In this document: positions 1 through 13,029 of the stretch, one piece after another
Layout: each line of letters opens with the position of its first letter
Position numbering within the stretch: the first letter of the stretch is position 1
From: Sycobia sp. Sy_11
Lineage: Eukaryota; Arthropoda; Insecta; Hymenoptera; Epichrysomallidae
Direction of reading: 5' to 3'
NCBI GenBank assembly: GCA_018907035.1
Contig: JACCIC010000036.1
Span: 1,319,001-1,383,000, forward strand
DNA: 64,000 nucleotides
Translations under genes and position numbers: made by a program
Notes under the pieces: model-generated
The model's database searches: none
The model's input: the letters and a program-made list of their open reading frames with translations, nothing else
What the model was told of the DNA's origin: nothing

Positions 1-1960
1 TGGTCTGCCACGGATAGTTATAATTGTTTAATATGGAAACTCAATTGTTAAATAAGAAAATATGCGTGGGGTCTTGAGTCCAAAGATTTTGAACATATTT
101 TCAAATTGCTCAGATAAAATCGTTTGCACACAATGCCCTTTGTCGAATCTAGCTTGTTGATAGTCGAAGACTTCATAAATCTCAAGAATATCTTTGACAT
201 CAGTTTCGGTATTTTGATAAATGGGAAACAGGTCTGATATGTGAAAAGATGATCTGGTTCAAGATTTAGCAAATGGGCTATTCGATTTTTTTTTAATTTT
301 GGTAACAAGAACGTGAAGAAAGTTGTATTTTATAGGTAAGTGAAGGGACTCAGAATGTTATAGATATTACATATTTTAATGAAGAATGATTTAGGTTCTC
401 CAGACCTGTTACTTTAAATGAAGGTTGAAGTATAGTATTATACATCAGTTTCAGTAAATTTACTGAGTTCAAAAAAATGCTGCGTGGAATAAAAGTCAAA
501 TTAGATGGTCACTTGAAAATCATTATCAGAGGAGCTCAGAAATCTGTTAATAATAGTTGCATAATACGCACTCAGAAAATGCGAAGTGATATTTAAAGGT
601 AAATTTACTTCTGATTTAGTAAATATATCGATCGTAAGATATTTCATTAGTCAAGTAAACTAGAAGGAGATGCAAGCTTATTAGAAAGAATCTGCTAATT
701 TCATAGAGAATATAAAATATTTTTAATTTGTAATTAAAGTCGCTTAAAAAATAAAAAATTATTAATCGGTATCATATTCTTACAAATTAAACAATTTTAT
801 CATATGATTTCATTATGTTTCAACTATATGTTATGATTCAAGTTATTCAACTATAATCAATTTCGATAATACAATAAACCATAAACTTTAGTCATCGATA
901 CAACCTAATTTTTTTATCGCATTTACTGACCTGAAAACTTTTGAAAGAGGTTCTTGTCAAAACAATATTTCAAAAATATTACAATTAGGTGAAGTGATTT
1001 GAGACAGAAGCCTTCGTTTTATAAATCGATAAGAATTAAAATTTTTTCTTGTTAATAATAAGATTTAGTTTTCAAATTAAATAAATTACTTATGTAAACG
1101 TTCAAAAAACGACGAGAACACTCATTAAAATTACCGGATCAAAAAAATATTAATCATTCATAAGAAAATTATTCTTATTATTAATAAGTAATTTATTTAA
1201 TTTTATTTATTTCACATATAAATTACAAGAAATGTTTTCACTTGTGTGTTTCCTTGCACTTTTGATTCCGCTTTACATACGAACATAACCTAACTCTGAA
1301 CGTACCACATCCACGCCGTTTTTGCCCAGGGTCTGACCTGTGGAGGGGGGAAAACCTATGGCCCAATCCAGTGCGACACATTCCAATTAGGTAAACCTGC
1401 TGCATAGCGGATGGTGTATTGAAACTTCTTGAATTTGGTAACCGTGTCACATTTTGTGCACACTGTATACGATACACAGCAGTATCTCTCTATATCTACT
1501 GATTTCGGAATATTTTCTGATAATATAATCATTCTTTTTAAAAGGAAAAAAATAATTACTAGCCAAGGAATCATATAAGATTAACAAAATAAATGACCAA
1601 AATATCCTAATTCGATTAAAATTAAAATTTTTATTTCCTAAGCAAGGAAATTCAAAACGGTTGTGTAAACCTTCTTATCCTACTAAACATATAACATATT
1701 TTGATTGATTGTTTGAAAGAGTAGATGGAAAGCGTTCGCGATGGGGAGCAAAAGTGGTTCGAAACGTTAGATAAAGCAAATACCTATATTCGGTTTACTA
1801 TTTGATGATGGGAGGGGGGCAATAAGATCATCATTTGATAATAACAATCTATTTATTATTTTCATTTTTATTTATTTTTTAGTAGTAATATTTATGTATC
1901 AGCTGCTATGGGAGTAATTGTACAGAAGGGCAATGTGACTACCATTACGATTATTTTACT
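1..1960. other. AT-rich non-coding DNA
   Basis: Nothing recognised except a GC-richer patch at about 1240-1480, open on the minus strand for about 80 codons but without a Met start or known motif. The 86-codon minus frame at 308-48 has no recognisable domain. Confidence 0.5.
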
Positions 1961-1981
1961 AAGACTGTAAGACCGATAAAA
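1961..1981. repeat. Dispersed 21-bp repeat, copy 1
   Basis: Identical over 21 bp to 30812-30832 (AGACTGTAAGACCGATAAAA preceded by A). AGTGGACA follows both a little further on. A shorter related form, ACTGTAAGACC, is on the minus strand near 6130. Probably a fragment of an unrecognised element. Confidence 0.6.
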
Positions 1982-2108
1982 CTATTGATTTGTTTAGTGG
2001 ACAGAACTTAACTTAAGTAAAGACCTAGAAACAATTTCACATAGGATGAGCCTACTAAGCAGTTAGGTATACGAGGAGTTGGACAATTTTTAAAAAATAT
2101 GCGGAGGA

Positions 2109-2110
<2 letters not shown>

Positions 2111-2177
<67 letters not shown>

Positions 2178-2192
2178 GAGAGAAGAGAGAGG
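2111..2192. repeat. (AG)n microsatellite
   Basis: Pure AG from 2111 to about 2169, then interrupted AG/GA to 2192. Confidence 0.97.
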
Positions 2193-4164
2193 CAGAGGAA
2201 GTTAAGCGCAGAAAAGAGTATAAGAGGAGGAAAGTTTATAATCCTAGGAAGCATGTAGAAGGTGAAAGCTTCAGATAGGAAAAGACAGGGTCGTCCGATA
2301 TCTAGCTTTATATATAAGGTTTAAAGTTATAACGAGCGGGCAGTTAAAACAAAATAAGCAAGGCAGACAGTTAAGTTTTAATAGAATGTTTTTTTCAGTA
2401 TCCTATTACTATTATATGATTTTTTTATTGAATAAAGACAGATTGTTACTAAAGTTATCAAAGTCTTTTTATTTTCTTCTGATAGAATTTCCGACATAAT
2501 TTTTTTTTAAAGATAATTTATGGTTTTTATACAGGATACTATTAATATATGTGAAAATACGATGTTTTAATGAAATACAGATATGCAAGTAGATAGAAAC
2601 TACTTGTGATATATAGTTATTAAATACGATTCATTAACCTATGAGTTATGTACTTATTGGTTTTTATTATTTCTTAACACTCAATCTATTGAATGCCTAG
2701 GCTTTAGATAGTCAGTTTTTGTTAAATTTAGTCGTTGATGGATTCCAATTTGAATAATTATACAGATTGATCCACATTGTAGTTCTTGATTTATATATAA
2801 AAACATCGTACAACACTTCACATCATTCATAAAATTTTTCTTTAAATTTAAAAGAATAAAAATTATTATTAATAAATTAATCTTTGTTAATTTCTTTTAT
2901 TATAAATTTGTGAATCTAACAAGAAGTTTCGGTATTTAAGGGTTCTTATATATTTCTAATAAACTTGAAATCCAATTTTTTTTTTCATATTAATAAGCAA
3001 CTTTTACCAAGCTCTACATAAAAGTTTAGATAAAAATAACAGGTTCGCAACTTTATAAGCTGTCAAAACTTTTACTGAACTTTGTTCAGATTTCCACATG
3101 GCATAAAATCAGAGTTATTAAAAAATGTTTATACAATATGATATATTCTCTTATATTTTTAAAGTGCATTTGGATTAACTTGTACATCATAATCTAATAT
3201 TTTACATTTTATGGCGGCAACTGATGAATAATTCTATTTCATTTTACAAAGTAATTTTTACTACTCGAGACGACCCGTCATAGATTCGTGACAACGCTCT
3301 TTTCGTCCATATTATATCTCTGAAATAATTTATGCCAACCAAGTTTTAATTGATAAAATTGCCTTTTCAAACACATGCAATATTAAATAAATAGAGAGAC
3401 GACTATAAAGTTAGTTAGAGTTGCTAGTCGTCCAATACAGAAATACAAATGTATTAAAGCGAAATAATACTGCCGCGCCATCGAATCAATCAATCTCATC
3501 CGCCGAAGCGAGCTTTTTGGGATTCCCCGACGCGGTACGAATGAGATTACCGAAGAGAGGGAATCGATCGAATACGTAGAGAAGGGGCATTGTCGGTCTC
3601 CGCTTCGTCGCGATATTTTATTTAATATGTTTATTTAATGATAAAAGCAAAACAGCAGCATAGCTGATACTGCGTGTTCTCTTTTATTTCTCAACATCTA
3701 TGGTAGTGGCTACTGTAGTTAATGTTAATTCCCGGATAGATTGGATGTCGTTGCAGGTCTCGAAACTGGAATGACCAAGATCGTTTCTCGAAGGGTTAAT
3801 AATTTCTTCGGAACTAAGTGTTTCTGAAAAGCATCGCAGACTAAAGTTAAATTGTCACTTGTAGACAGTTATAATGCACGTTAGTTGCGTGACGCTTCGT
3901 ACGTGGACTGGTACTTCATCAGTGAAATGAAATATGCATTTTGTAATTTTTTCAGCTCAACGCGAGAATTGAAAATTTTTGTCACATAGCCTAGCTGAAT
4001 GTAATGCAGATCGAAAGACATTGCCACGACTAAATTGCATTATTTTGATTGTACCTTATTTATTGCGTAACAATAATTTCCAAGCAGCTGTGTCCCTAAT
4101 ATCAATAACAAACATTTGAAATTAATTAATGATCCAATTTGTGTCTGGTCTCGAGAGGAGCACC

Positions 4165-4196
4165 GACGGCGCATTTCGAATTGAAATCGCGCCGTC
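4165..4196. repeat. 13-bp near-perfect inverted repeat beside (CT)n
   Basis: GACGGCGC plus ATTTC (4165-4177) pairs with GAAAT, one unpaired C, then GCGCCGTC (4183-4196) around the loop GAATT. The GC-rich outer arm stands out from the AT-rich background, and the hairpin ends 5 bp before the (CT)n tract at 4202. Confidence 0.75.

Positions 4197-4201
<5 letters not shown>

Positions 4202-4240
<39 letters not shown>
4202..4240. repeat. (TC)n microsatellite
   Basis: Uninterrupted TC repeats directly after the 4165-4196 hairpin. Confidence 0.97.
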
Positions 4241-4244
<4 letters not shown>

Positions 4245-6394
4245 TATAACAGCCATGATTACCTCCTCGCTCAACCCTTCTTGCCGAGGGAGACACACAC
4301 AGATGTAGAGGGAGGGAGAGAGAGACGAGGCGAGGGTGAAGTTAGTCGCGTCTTTGCTTTATTCGCTTTGCTCCCACGACTGCGCGCGTCGGCCGTCTAA
4401 ATGTTAGAGGTCGGAATTAATGGGGTACTTTCAAGAGTTGCTGCAGAGTGCTGGGAGTATTTTTTTTAATTACGCCGACTTGAAAGGATCGCAGTCCGCC
4501 CCTCCCTCGCTTACATAACAAGACTTATAATAATTAACTGTCGTGTATTGAAGGTTGCAGGGGAAGATTACATTGAAAACGGCTGGCGTTGAGCAAATGG
4601 GAAGAGTAAACAAAAGGGAATCTTTGTAGTTTTTATTATTGTACTTGGGGAAATGGATGATGATTGGTAATTTTAGAGAGATTTATTCTAATAATTGGAT
4701 ATGATAATAATACCTTATTATGGATAAATTTTATTCTCGTATTGTTTTATTTCTATTGTAACTTCTGGTTGTAAGAAATGTATAATTATTTTTATTACTT
4801 GATTAATTAAATAGTTGCTATATCTTTTTCAATAAATCAATTTAACCCTTTTTCAAGTAGAGATATGGTTTTGGTTAAACTATCGAATATCTGTGAACTA
4901 ATTATCAAGGTACTTTTATTTCATACATCTTTTTATAAATTGTATTTACTGACAACGTTTTTATCATTGTATTATGATTCATATCAAACCATTTTTTCAA
5001 AAATTTTACATAAATTTTATAAAATATCTGTATAAGGATCACAAAAAAAGTAATTGAAACTTTGTCACTATCGACATTTCATAAACAGGAATCTGACATA
5101 AAATTTTCGAAAAAATTCAGATAATTATTTCAAAAAACGATACTTAACAGTGTGACCAAAAGAATTCTCATACTGAATTGAAATTCTGTACTGATACATT
5201 TTTATAAATTAAAAAAGAAAAAAAATTAGTTGGACGGTTTTAAAATAATTTTAGTTGTAAAAACAAGAATATATTGTACTATTAAGTACTTTTCACAAAT
5301 ATTATGTAAAATAACTCATAAACCATTGAATACATTATTTATTATTCCACAAAGTCATAAATTGCGCTTGTTTCCAATATAATAGTACCGAGTCTACCCT
5401 TAAAAAATTTGATTTTCAGTTTTTTTTTTGAATGCTATAGAGTGGCGCTGAAAAATAATAAAGAATTGAATTTTTGAAAATTCCATACGAGGATCGAAAC
5501 ATTAATTGTCAGACATCACAATTGAGATTCATAAATTATCTAACTTTACAAAAATGTGAATATCAAACGATGATATTCAATTAGTAAATCTAAGATTTTA
5601 GGCTTTAATTTTAAAATTGAGATAATAAAGAGTTTGATGATTTTTCGCCGTGCTACGTTTTTCGAGAATTTAAACATTCTTATATCTCTAAATAAAACTG
5701 TGCAATCAAGTTTATTTGTTTGTATTAAAAAAGAATGAATTCTAACAAAAATGAGGAGGGGAGATTTATTCAAACTTTCGATATTTGAGAACTGTTAGAT
5801 CATATCGACTTACAAGGGCATTTCTGCATTCAAATGGTAGAAGGTGACGGCCAGGTATATTTGGACAACTTCCGTATGACATTTCGTTCGGACTATTCGG
5901 TTCAACTTTTATTATAGTAGTACTCAATGTTGTAGTTTTGGTAAAATTGAAAGCACAGTTTTGAAGATGCGAGAACAAACTCTTAGATGTTTAGGTTTTT
6001 TTAGATTAATTTTTAATTTAATTTAATTTTTTTATATACATTATGGGGATTAAAAAAATTAACTATAATTTTTTATATTAAATTTAAAAAACTGATTCTC
6101 CTACTTATAAGAAATTAATAAATATGTTCATTGGTCTTACAGTCCGATTAAATCAATCGAAAATAATAGGTCATAATATCAATTCATATTTATATTAATA
6201 TTAATACATCAATATAGAAAAATAATAAAAATAAAAATTAAAAATTAAAAATTATAATGACAGTCAGAGTGTCCTTGTATAAAATCAGCCCGGTAGATTA
6301 ATCTGAAAATAAAAATATTAGCTGAAAATTATTTTTTTGTTAGTAAAGTGCAATATGACTGTCCCCACCGCCTTTACCCAATTGAAGATTGAAT

Positions 6395-6436
6395 GAGGTT
6401 GTCCAACGTTTCGAGCTCGCTACGGCTCCTCATCAG
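6395..6436 (-). ncRNA. Hammerhead-like core of the Penelope-like element (probably decayed)
   Basis: On the minus strand, CTGATGAG (6436-6429) is followed by stem II arms GAGC (6428-6425) and GCTC (6416-6413), then GAAAC (6412-6408). Stem III can be GTTG with CAAC (6407-6404 with 6401-6398), leading to U6396 and C6395 as the UH site. One G is extra at the base of stem II, C6408 faces C6397, and stem I pairing is not evident. Penelope-like elements are known to carry hammerheads in their terminal repeats. This copy sits 3' of the GIY-YIG remnant as expected, but is probably inactive. Confidence 0.65.
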
Positions 6437-6541
6437 CGACTAAACTAAACCTTATATTCTAATCTATATATACCCATCCCCACCACCAAATTTAGTAAAT
6501 TAAATATAAATTCCTCCTCTACACAAATTGTCCAAAACCAA

Positions 6542-6832
6542 TCAATTTAATAAGGAATGATAAACACTGTCCAATCTATCAGACTCTAACATTAAATTCA
6601 CATTATTTTGATTCTTGGAAATGTGAATACTTTCAAGACCCTCCCTTTTATACTTATTAAATCCATGCTCTAAAATATCCACATTCACAAAATCAAAATT
6701 ATGTAAAAACTTTAAACAATGCTCCTTTAAACCGGAAGTAATATGTGAACTACGTAAACTATGTTTATGTTCATAAATTTTCTTTTTTAAATATCTACCC
6801 GTTTGTCCAATGTAGTATTTATTACAATCCAT
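6542..6832 (-). pseudogene. Penelope-like retroelement, GIY-YIG endonuclease remnant
   Basis: About 96 codons matching the C-terminal GIY-YIG endonuclease of Penelope-like elements, the nicking domain that follows the reverse transcriptase. Seen: DCNKYYIGQTGRYLKKKIYE near the N terminus (the YYIGQTGR core, then the basic helix with K-I-Y-E-H), followed by SGLKEHCLK and a C-terminal E-x-x-x-I stretch. The same frame continues upstream as YYKIN followed by TGA where the family normally has Cys, so the apparent ATG is only the first Met after a nonsense mutation. No reverse transcriptase is found upstream, where the DNA is AT-rich and full of stops. This is a 5'-truncated, inactive copy. The hammerhead-like core at 6395-6436, downstream on the same strand, is what is known for this retroelement class and supports the assignment. 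Confidence 0.85.
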
Positions 6833-7690
6833 TCAATTAATTTTGTAATAAATATTTAATAATCTTTATTAATTTGTATATAAGCAGTCGACAAAAGTAC
6901 AATTAAATTATTCTCCTTATAAGAGTTTTTTTTTAATTTTCGAGTCGAGATTTTGAAACAGCATACTGAAAAATACTAAAAATAATTTCTAAACAACCAA
7001 ATCAACAGCATATTACACCATTCTAGTCAATTGACTAAAGTTTGTCAATTACGTAATTAGTTTTCTTTAATAAACATTCGTTATTGTATTATGGCAATTG
7101 CATCATTGTCTGCTAACTAATTTGCTTCTAATGTGTATCCTGCATTATGGAATAGTATAGAAAGTACATATTTTGGTCGAAACGTTGAATTATTTAATAA
7201 GAATTTTTATGAAAACATCAAGAACTAGACGCATTTATTTTTTCAATCATTCTTTTTGATGTTTGTATATTCTAATACATATAATTACATCGCTACAGTT
7301 TATTAGGAAGGAACATTTCTATTCTTCTTTTTATACTTCCTTCTACTTGTATAAATTTCAAATGATTTATAAATGAAGTCATAGATTTTCTTTTCCTTTC
7401 GCTTTATTAAAAGTAATCAATAATCTTTATATTTGACAACTCAAACGCGAGGACTGAAGTCACATGACCACGAATCAATGAATTCATATCAAGAAGTCCC
7501 ATGGTTTCAATCAATACCGTGAATTTGTGATAGTCCGATGGGTTGTGTGTGTTTTTTCGCTACAGCAAAGCATCGAAAGGCTTTTCTGGAGTAAAAGTAC
7601 ACCCCGCAAACTTATATGTATATCGATTGGTTGACAAAATAAAAAAAATTTTTCTCAAACTCCTCTTCTCTCGTGCCGTGCTCTGTTATG

Positions 7691-7691
<1 letters not shown>

Positions 7692-7736
<45 letters not shown>
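7692..7736. repeat. (TA)n microsatellite
   Basis: Pure TA run, first of a cluster of three within 400 bp. Confidence 0.97.
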
Positions 7737-7740
<4 letters not shown>

Positions 7741-7862
7741 CGAAAAAAGCGCAAACTGTGCACGCCGAGAGCATGCGGAGAATTATACGTACTGGTGGAC
7801 TATCGCGGAAGAGTACAAAGGTTCAAGCCTTGCGCCCCAGTGCGCACCGATCAATAGCTCAG

Positions 7863-7864
<2 letters not shown>

Positions 7865-7907
<43 letters not shown>
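7865..7907. repeat. (AT)n microsatellite
   Basis: Pure AT run, second of the cluster. Between it and the first lies about 130 bp of unique GC-richer DNA. Confidence 0.97.
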
Positions 7908-7908
<1 letters not shown>

Positions 7909-7952
7909 CTGTACCGCTTTACTGTTCAGTGGCACACCTTCTGCTTCAAATG

Positions 7953-8070
<118 letters not shown>

Positions 8071-10015
8071 TTTTGTGGCAAAGTGCTATAGGGGTCAAAG
8101 AGTGGACACATGAGTCTCGCATCGGCGTTAGGCGAAACCACGACTTAATGCACTGATGATTGATTTCTTGATTAAAGAGCTGTTCTTCCGGTTCCCTATC
8201 GCATCCTCCAACCTCCTGTATAGGCTCGGCCGTATAAAATTGGTATATATATATCTCTCTTTCTATATATATAGGGCGTGATACTAATGCATACACGTAT
8301 TTAGGTTTATTTACCCTATATTTGAATTTGTTTAAATCTCGTAATTTTCAATTAATGTAATTCCTATGAATTTACGTTTTATTTTAGTGTGAGAGCAATG
8401 AAAAATAATATAAAATAGCCAATATAGGAGCTGCAAATCTAACTCGAATTGCAGTCGCTGATTCGAATGGAACACTAATCGAATAATGGAGCTGACGGGT
8501 GAGGAAGGGTGTGAAATTATTCTTTTACAAGAAATAAGTTCAACTTAGTTTGAGCTTGTTTCGCCAGAAACTGAAGGCCTGGCTAAAATCTTTAATAGAG
8601 GAGTCACCCAGAATTCATATAGAATATTTTTATCATTTTCAATATCGAAGATCATTCTATGAAACTTCGTTATGATAGATGTCTTACCGTATATAATAAA
8701 GAACTGATGAAAGTAGGTTTGAGATATTTGAAGTGCTTTTAATTTATAATTCGTAAATAATTGAATAAAGAAAAACTGAGACAATGCGTATGATTTTATG
8801 TTTTGATAATTTTCAAAAAAAGGGTAATATTACAATATGTTCAGTAGTAAAAGTATGTCAATAGGAAATGATAACGAAAACATATGATTTAATATTCATA
8901 AAGCTACAGAGATTAATAATTTAATATTTCAATATATAGACCGTTTCTCGTAATAAACTATCACTGACATCTTCCTCCGTTTAATATATTCATATATAAA
9001 AATGGGGTTAATGAAGATTAACGCGTCGACGTCAGTCGTTCAAGTTTGCTTTCAGGAATAGTCATTGTAACTACTTGAGGTTCGATTTGTATACTAATTG
9101 ACAGCTATAGTTGACCTATATCTCTATATAGTTTAAAAAATATAGTTTGAAACGAAAAAAGTAATTGTGCCTGCAGAAGCGTGAATTCGTATTACTTTGC
9201 AATACGAATCAATAGACGAGTAACGGTTACAATTCTGTAACTTGATTTGCTCACTTCTCTTTGATGGACTTAAATCCTTTGAAAAATCGAATTTTTGAAA
9301 GTTACCGTACACCACGATTCTCGCCATTCTCCTTTTTTCGCATCAGATATGCGATAATCTAGATTGAAGCAATGAACTGACAACTGAATCTATAACTATG
9401 AGCTTTCTTCACACCTATTTATACGAAAAATATTGTTGATAACTCCTTCAAAAAACAGAGCCTGCGTAAAATATAATTTGAAAATTAACTCAAAGCTTTG
9501 CCGATCATCTCAAAAAAATACTTTTTATAACTATTTCAGTCATAAGATTTCTTACATCTCGCATTAAATTCCTTTGATGCTCGGCCGTTTAAATAAAAAG
9601 TATATAGAGAAGAAAAAGCAGAGTTGAGGCAAGCGAGTGGGTTGGGAGGGAAAATAGAAGGAGATACAGAAAGAGAAGGTGAGAAAAAGAAAAGGAGACC
9701 TGGTTACCGACCTTTTCCACGTCAATTTAATTTGAAATAGCTAACCTTTCTATCCTCTGCCACATTTTTGCGAATCAAAAAGATAATTTATGTCGAATCC
9801 ATAAATAGACTTTTACTGCTTCGCTCGATTTTGTCTTACACTTTATTGATTAATCATACATGCTTGCTTGCTCAGATTATGTGGATTAACCATTAGATTA
9901 ATCATTTTGTGTGAATCAAGGACAAATTGAGATTTTCAAATTTTGAAGTTTGATAAAACAACCCTTATATTGGAAATTACTTCGAACATACACCTACTGG
10001 AGTAAACCAAATAAT

Positions 10016-10021
<6 letters not shown>

Positions 10022-10047
<26 letters not shown>

Positions 10048-10048
10048 T
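10022..10048. repeat. (AG)n microsatellite
   Basis: Short AG run. Confidence 0.95.
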
Positions 10049-11206
10049 AGCTTGCTGTTAATAGCCATCTCTTTATTTCACTACTGAATTCCTTCATGGC
10101 AACCAATCATGTAAGAAAAAAGAGAGATACTTATCAACATCAAGCTTGCTATCTCTCTCTTGGTTTAGTTAACAGCTTTTATGCGGATAGTTTTACTCCA
10201 GTATGGCTCCAAGGTAAATCATATTAAAGAATCGGGATAATTGATCATCAAATTACATTTATAATGTGCATTTATTTAAAATACATTACCGAGGGTTGGA
10301 GAGAACACGATAAGCAAAATTGATCTGCTACGGGCAAAATAAGGTATCGTAATAAATGAAGCAGACAGTATATTATAAATTTTAATATGGTGTCCTGTTT
10401 TTTATTCTCTCGTTTTTAACTGACAAGTCAATAATGCAGGGAATTGTTCAGCAGCAAGTTTAATTCATTATTAAAGTAGCAATGTGTTGCAAAATTAAGT
10501 TTGTTCCTGCATTTGAGATCTCATCCGTCTTTGTATGTATGAAATCCAGTAATTTTTAAAATATATTGCTGTATAGAAAATTACATATATTTAAAAAACA
10601 CTATATAAAATTTTTGTAATCAAAACGGTGAAAAACAAATATGTTAGTTTTTCAAATTTATCTTGAAAAATATTAAAACATTTTCAAAAAGCTTAAAAAC
10701 ATAAATTGTAAAACAGACCAAAATATACCTTTTTTATTCTATGCTATTTTTTTAGATATCCTATTGTTAGAGAAAAAATATCCCAAATATAAGCATTTTT
10801 TTGTCTAACTAGATTATAGATTGAAGCAATATGACCATTTTTTGTCTAACGGTTCTAATGATTATATAAGTATTTTATAAAAAATATATAAAAGCATTTA
10901 AAAACGCTCATTATCAATTTCAATTCACCATTTACAGCGAGGCTTTTTCGCATTAAATATTTTCCGTTTATTAATATTAGCTTCCTCATATTTATTTAAA
11001 AATTTTAATACCATCATGATGCATTTCCGCCAGTATAAACGTTAGCGTCGTTGTGGCGATCCGCACCACTCATGCATAATCCCAATGGACTTCTCTCTAG
11101 CCGATTGCTCACACGTGGATGACACAATCGATATTGTGAAGATTTATATCTGCGTCCTCCCTGCCCTTCCATCCTCGTGACTCATTAGAATCATTCGTAT
11201 ATATAA

Positions 11207-11213
<7 letters not shown>

Positions 11214-11251
<38 letters not shown>
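11214..11251. repeat. (TA)n microsatellite
   Basis: Pure TA run. Confidence 0.97.
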
Positions 11252-11252
<1 letters not shown>

Positions 11253-12164
11253 TGCACACTCACATGAATTTGGCATTCCCAGCTCTAGGCGGCTGTTTTT
11301 CTCTTCGAAAACAAATTATATGCCATTGTTCAAACTTCATATAAGTACTCCCTCTCCCCGATTATTGCTCGAAAACGATCGATGTGGGAGACGAGTGAAG
11401 CATCGTATGGAGGCGGGGGGTGAGAAGGATATAAGCAAACTTGTTTGCGGAAAGAAAATTATAGCTGAAAGATCTGCCGCATAATTAATATTCGCGAGAG
11501 CTGTTGCTGCATATCTCATTCGATCAATCAGCTGCAATTCCCATTCAATTGATCAGTTAGTGTTACGAATTATTGTTCTGAATTTTTTAATTTCGATCCT
11601 TTCAGTTTGCTTTTTTTTGTTCTTTGTTGGAACCTTGGGCGTTCTTTACCTCCATATTTTGAAAGATGCTGCGAGATCCCGACAAATAGTACACGCAATT
11701 ATGTAAATATATATAGTTATTTCTGTTTCTTAATTCTTCCAAAGTAAGACGAAGAAGGAAAAATTTAATGAAGAGGAAATTCCACTTTTAGCAAATCAAG
11801 AGTTTACAAGACATTAAACCGATAATATGAGGTTTTAATGAACGAATTCTACATATGCGCGTGTGCACGTACAATCCCCCCTCCCAACACGCAATATACA
11901 TTGGTCAAACCACGTGGCAACGGATGGAAAGTGACAGGTTATAATGATGGGTACAATTCGCGCAAAGTCGTAATATTAGGATATAATATCTATTAGAATA
12001 ATCAGTACGGTGGGAAATCTTGATAATAGCCGGTAATTCAGTGGCTTGCGGAATCAAGCTATAACAGCCATTGCCATTGGGAAATGTAATCTAACCGCGG
12101 AATATATATACATATAGACTGCCGTACGAAAGCGTTACGAGCACATATGGTGCTCTGAAATACC

Positions 12165-12230
12165 CAGTGGCGGATCCAGAGGGAGGCGATGTGGGTAATT
12201 ACCCCACCCATCTCTCTCCCCCAAGGTATA
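12165..12230. mobile_element. hAT-like transposon terminal sequence
   Basis: CAGTGGCGGATCCAGAGGGA begins at 12165, followed by a G-rich then C-rich stretch (GTGGGTAATTACCCCACCC). CAGTGGCGGATC with a G-run is a recurrent terminus of hAT-type elements and MITEs in insects (from memory, not searched). The 8 bp outside it, GAAATACC, could be one target-site copy. I did not find the opposite end in the window, so this would be a solo or truncated end. Confidence 0.4.
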
Positions 12231-12976
12231 ATAATGACTGAAAAGTTTTAGAACATGAATTAAATTCGTATTGATTAAGCGAATCAATCAGTGTAATAAA
12301 TAAAACCTAAGAGCTTATTATATTTACGTTAAACCTTGTTATTTGAACGATGTTATTTGACCTGTTATCTGTACGGCAGTGATAAACAGCTTCGTTTTGC
12401 GATTGATTCCTAGGTGGCGGTTCATTGTTTTTTCATTAGAGCTTACTCAAACCTCTATATGAGGTGTATATAGCTAATCAAATACATTGATTATATTGTA
12501 TGAATGTCCATTCTTTTACTTGAAATAGTTTATCTATCGCTGTGTTACGTTTCATTTGGTTAAAGAGGCAATAGATTGAAAACGGAAGCCGCGAGTTCGG
12601 ATACGCGCATAAAAAAGTATAATGGTTGGTTTGATTTCTGTTCTAACCCATCTGTTTTACTAAATTTAAATTATTCTCACAAAGATTTGAAAGACAAAGT
12701 GTACGTGTCATTGTCAATCATACAAACATTAGACATTTTTTTTATTTTTAAAAATTAGATGTAATTTTTTAAAAATCTGATAATAATAATTTATTAAAAA
12801 ATATTAAATGTGAATTAAAAATTAAATGTTCTTTTGTTCTTGTTGCAACATATGAAATATAATTAATTTTAACGTAAAAAATGTGAATTTTGTAAGTTGT
12901 GATTCAATTATATTTGCAATTTAAATATTGATAATAAATTAATGAATAAAAATATGAGTGTCATCTACATTATTTG

Positions 12977-12978
<2 letters not shown>

Positions 12979-13021
<43 letters not shown>
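12979..13021. repeat. (AT)n microsatellite
   Basis: Pure AT run. Confidence 0.97.

Positions 13022-13029
<8 letters not shown>

Larger units (their letters stand above)
2200..6394. other. Mostly AT-rich non-coding DNA
   Basis: Contains the hairpin and (TC)n at 4.2 kb and two CpG-richer patches (3470-3610, 4310-4500). No exon could be supported on either strand, and the next LamG exon was not found here. Confidence 0.5.

Noticed and set aside
7150..7190. GGTCGAAACGTTGAA as a third hammerhead remnant
   Set aside because: There is no CTGATGA box or stem II upstream, so the match is only the GAAAC side.
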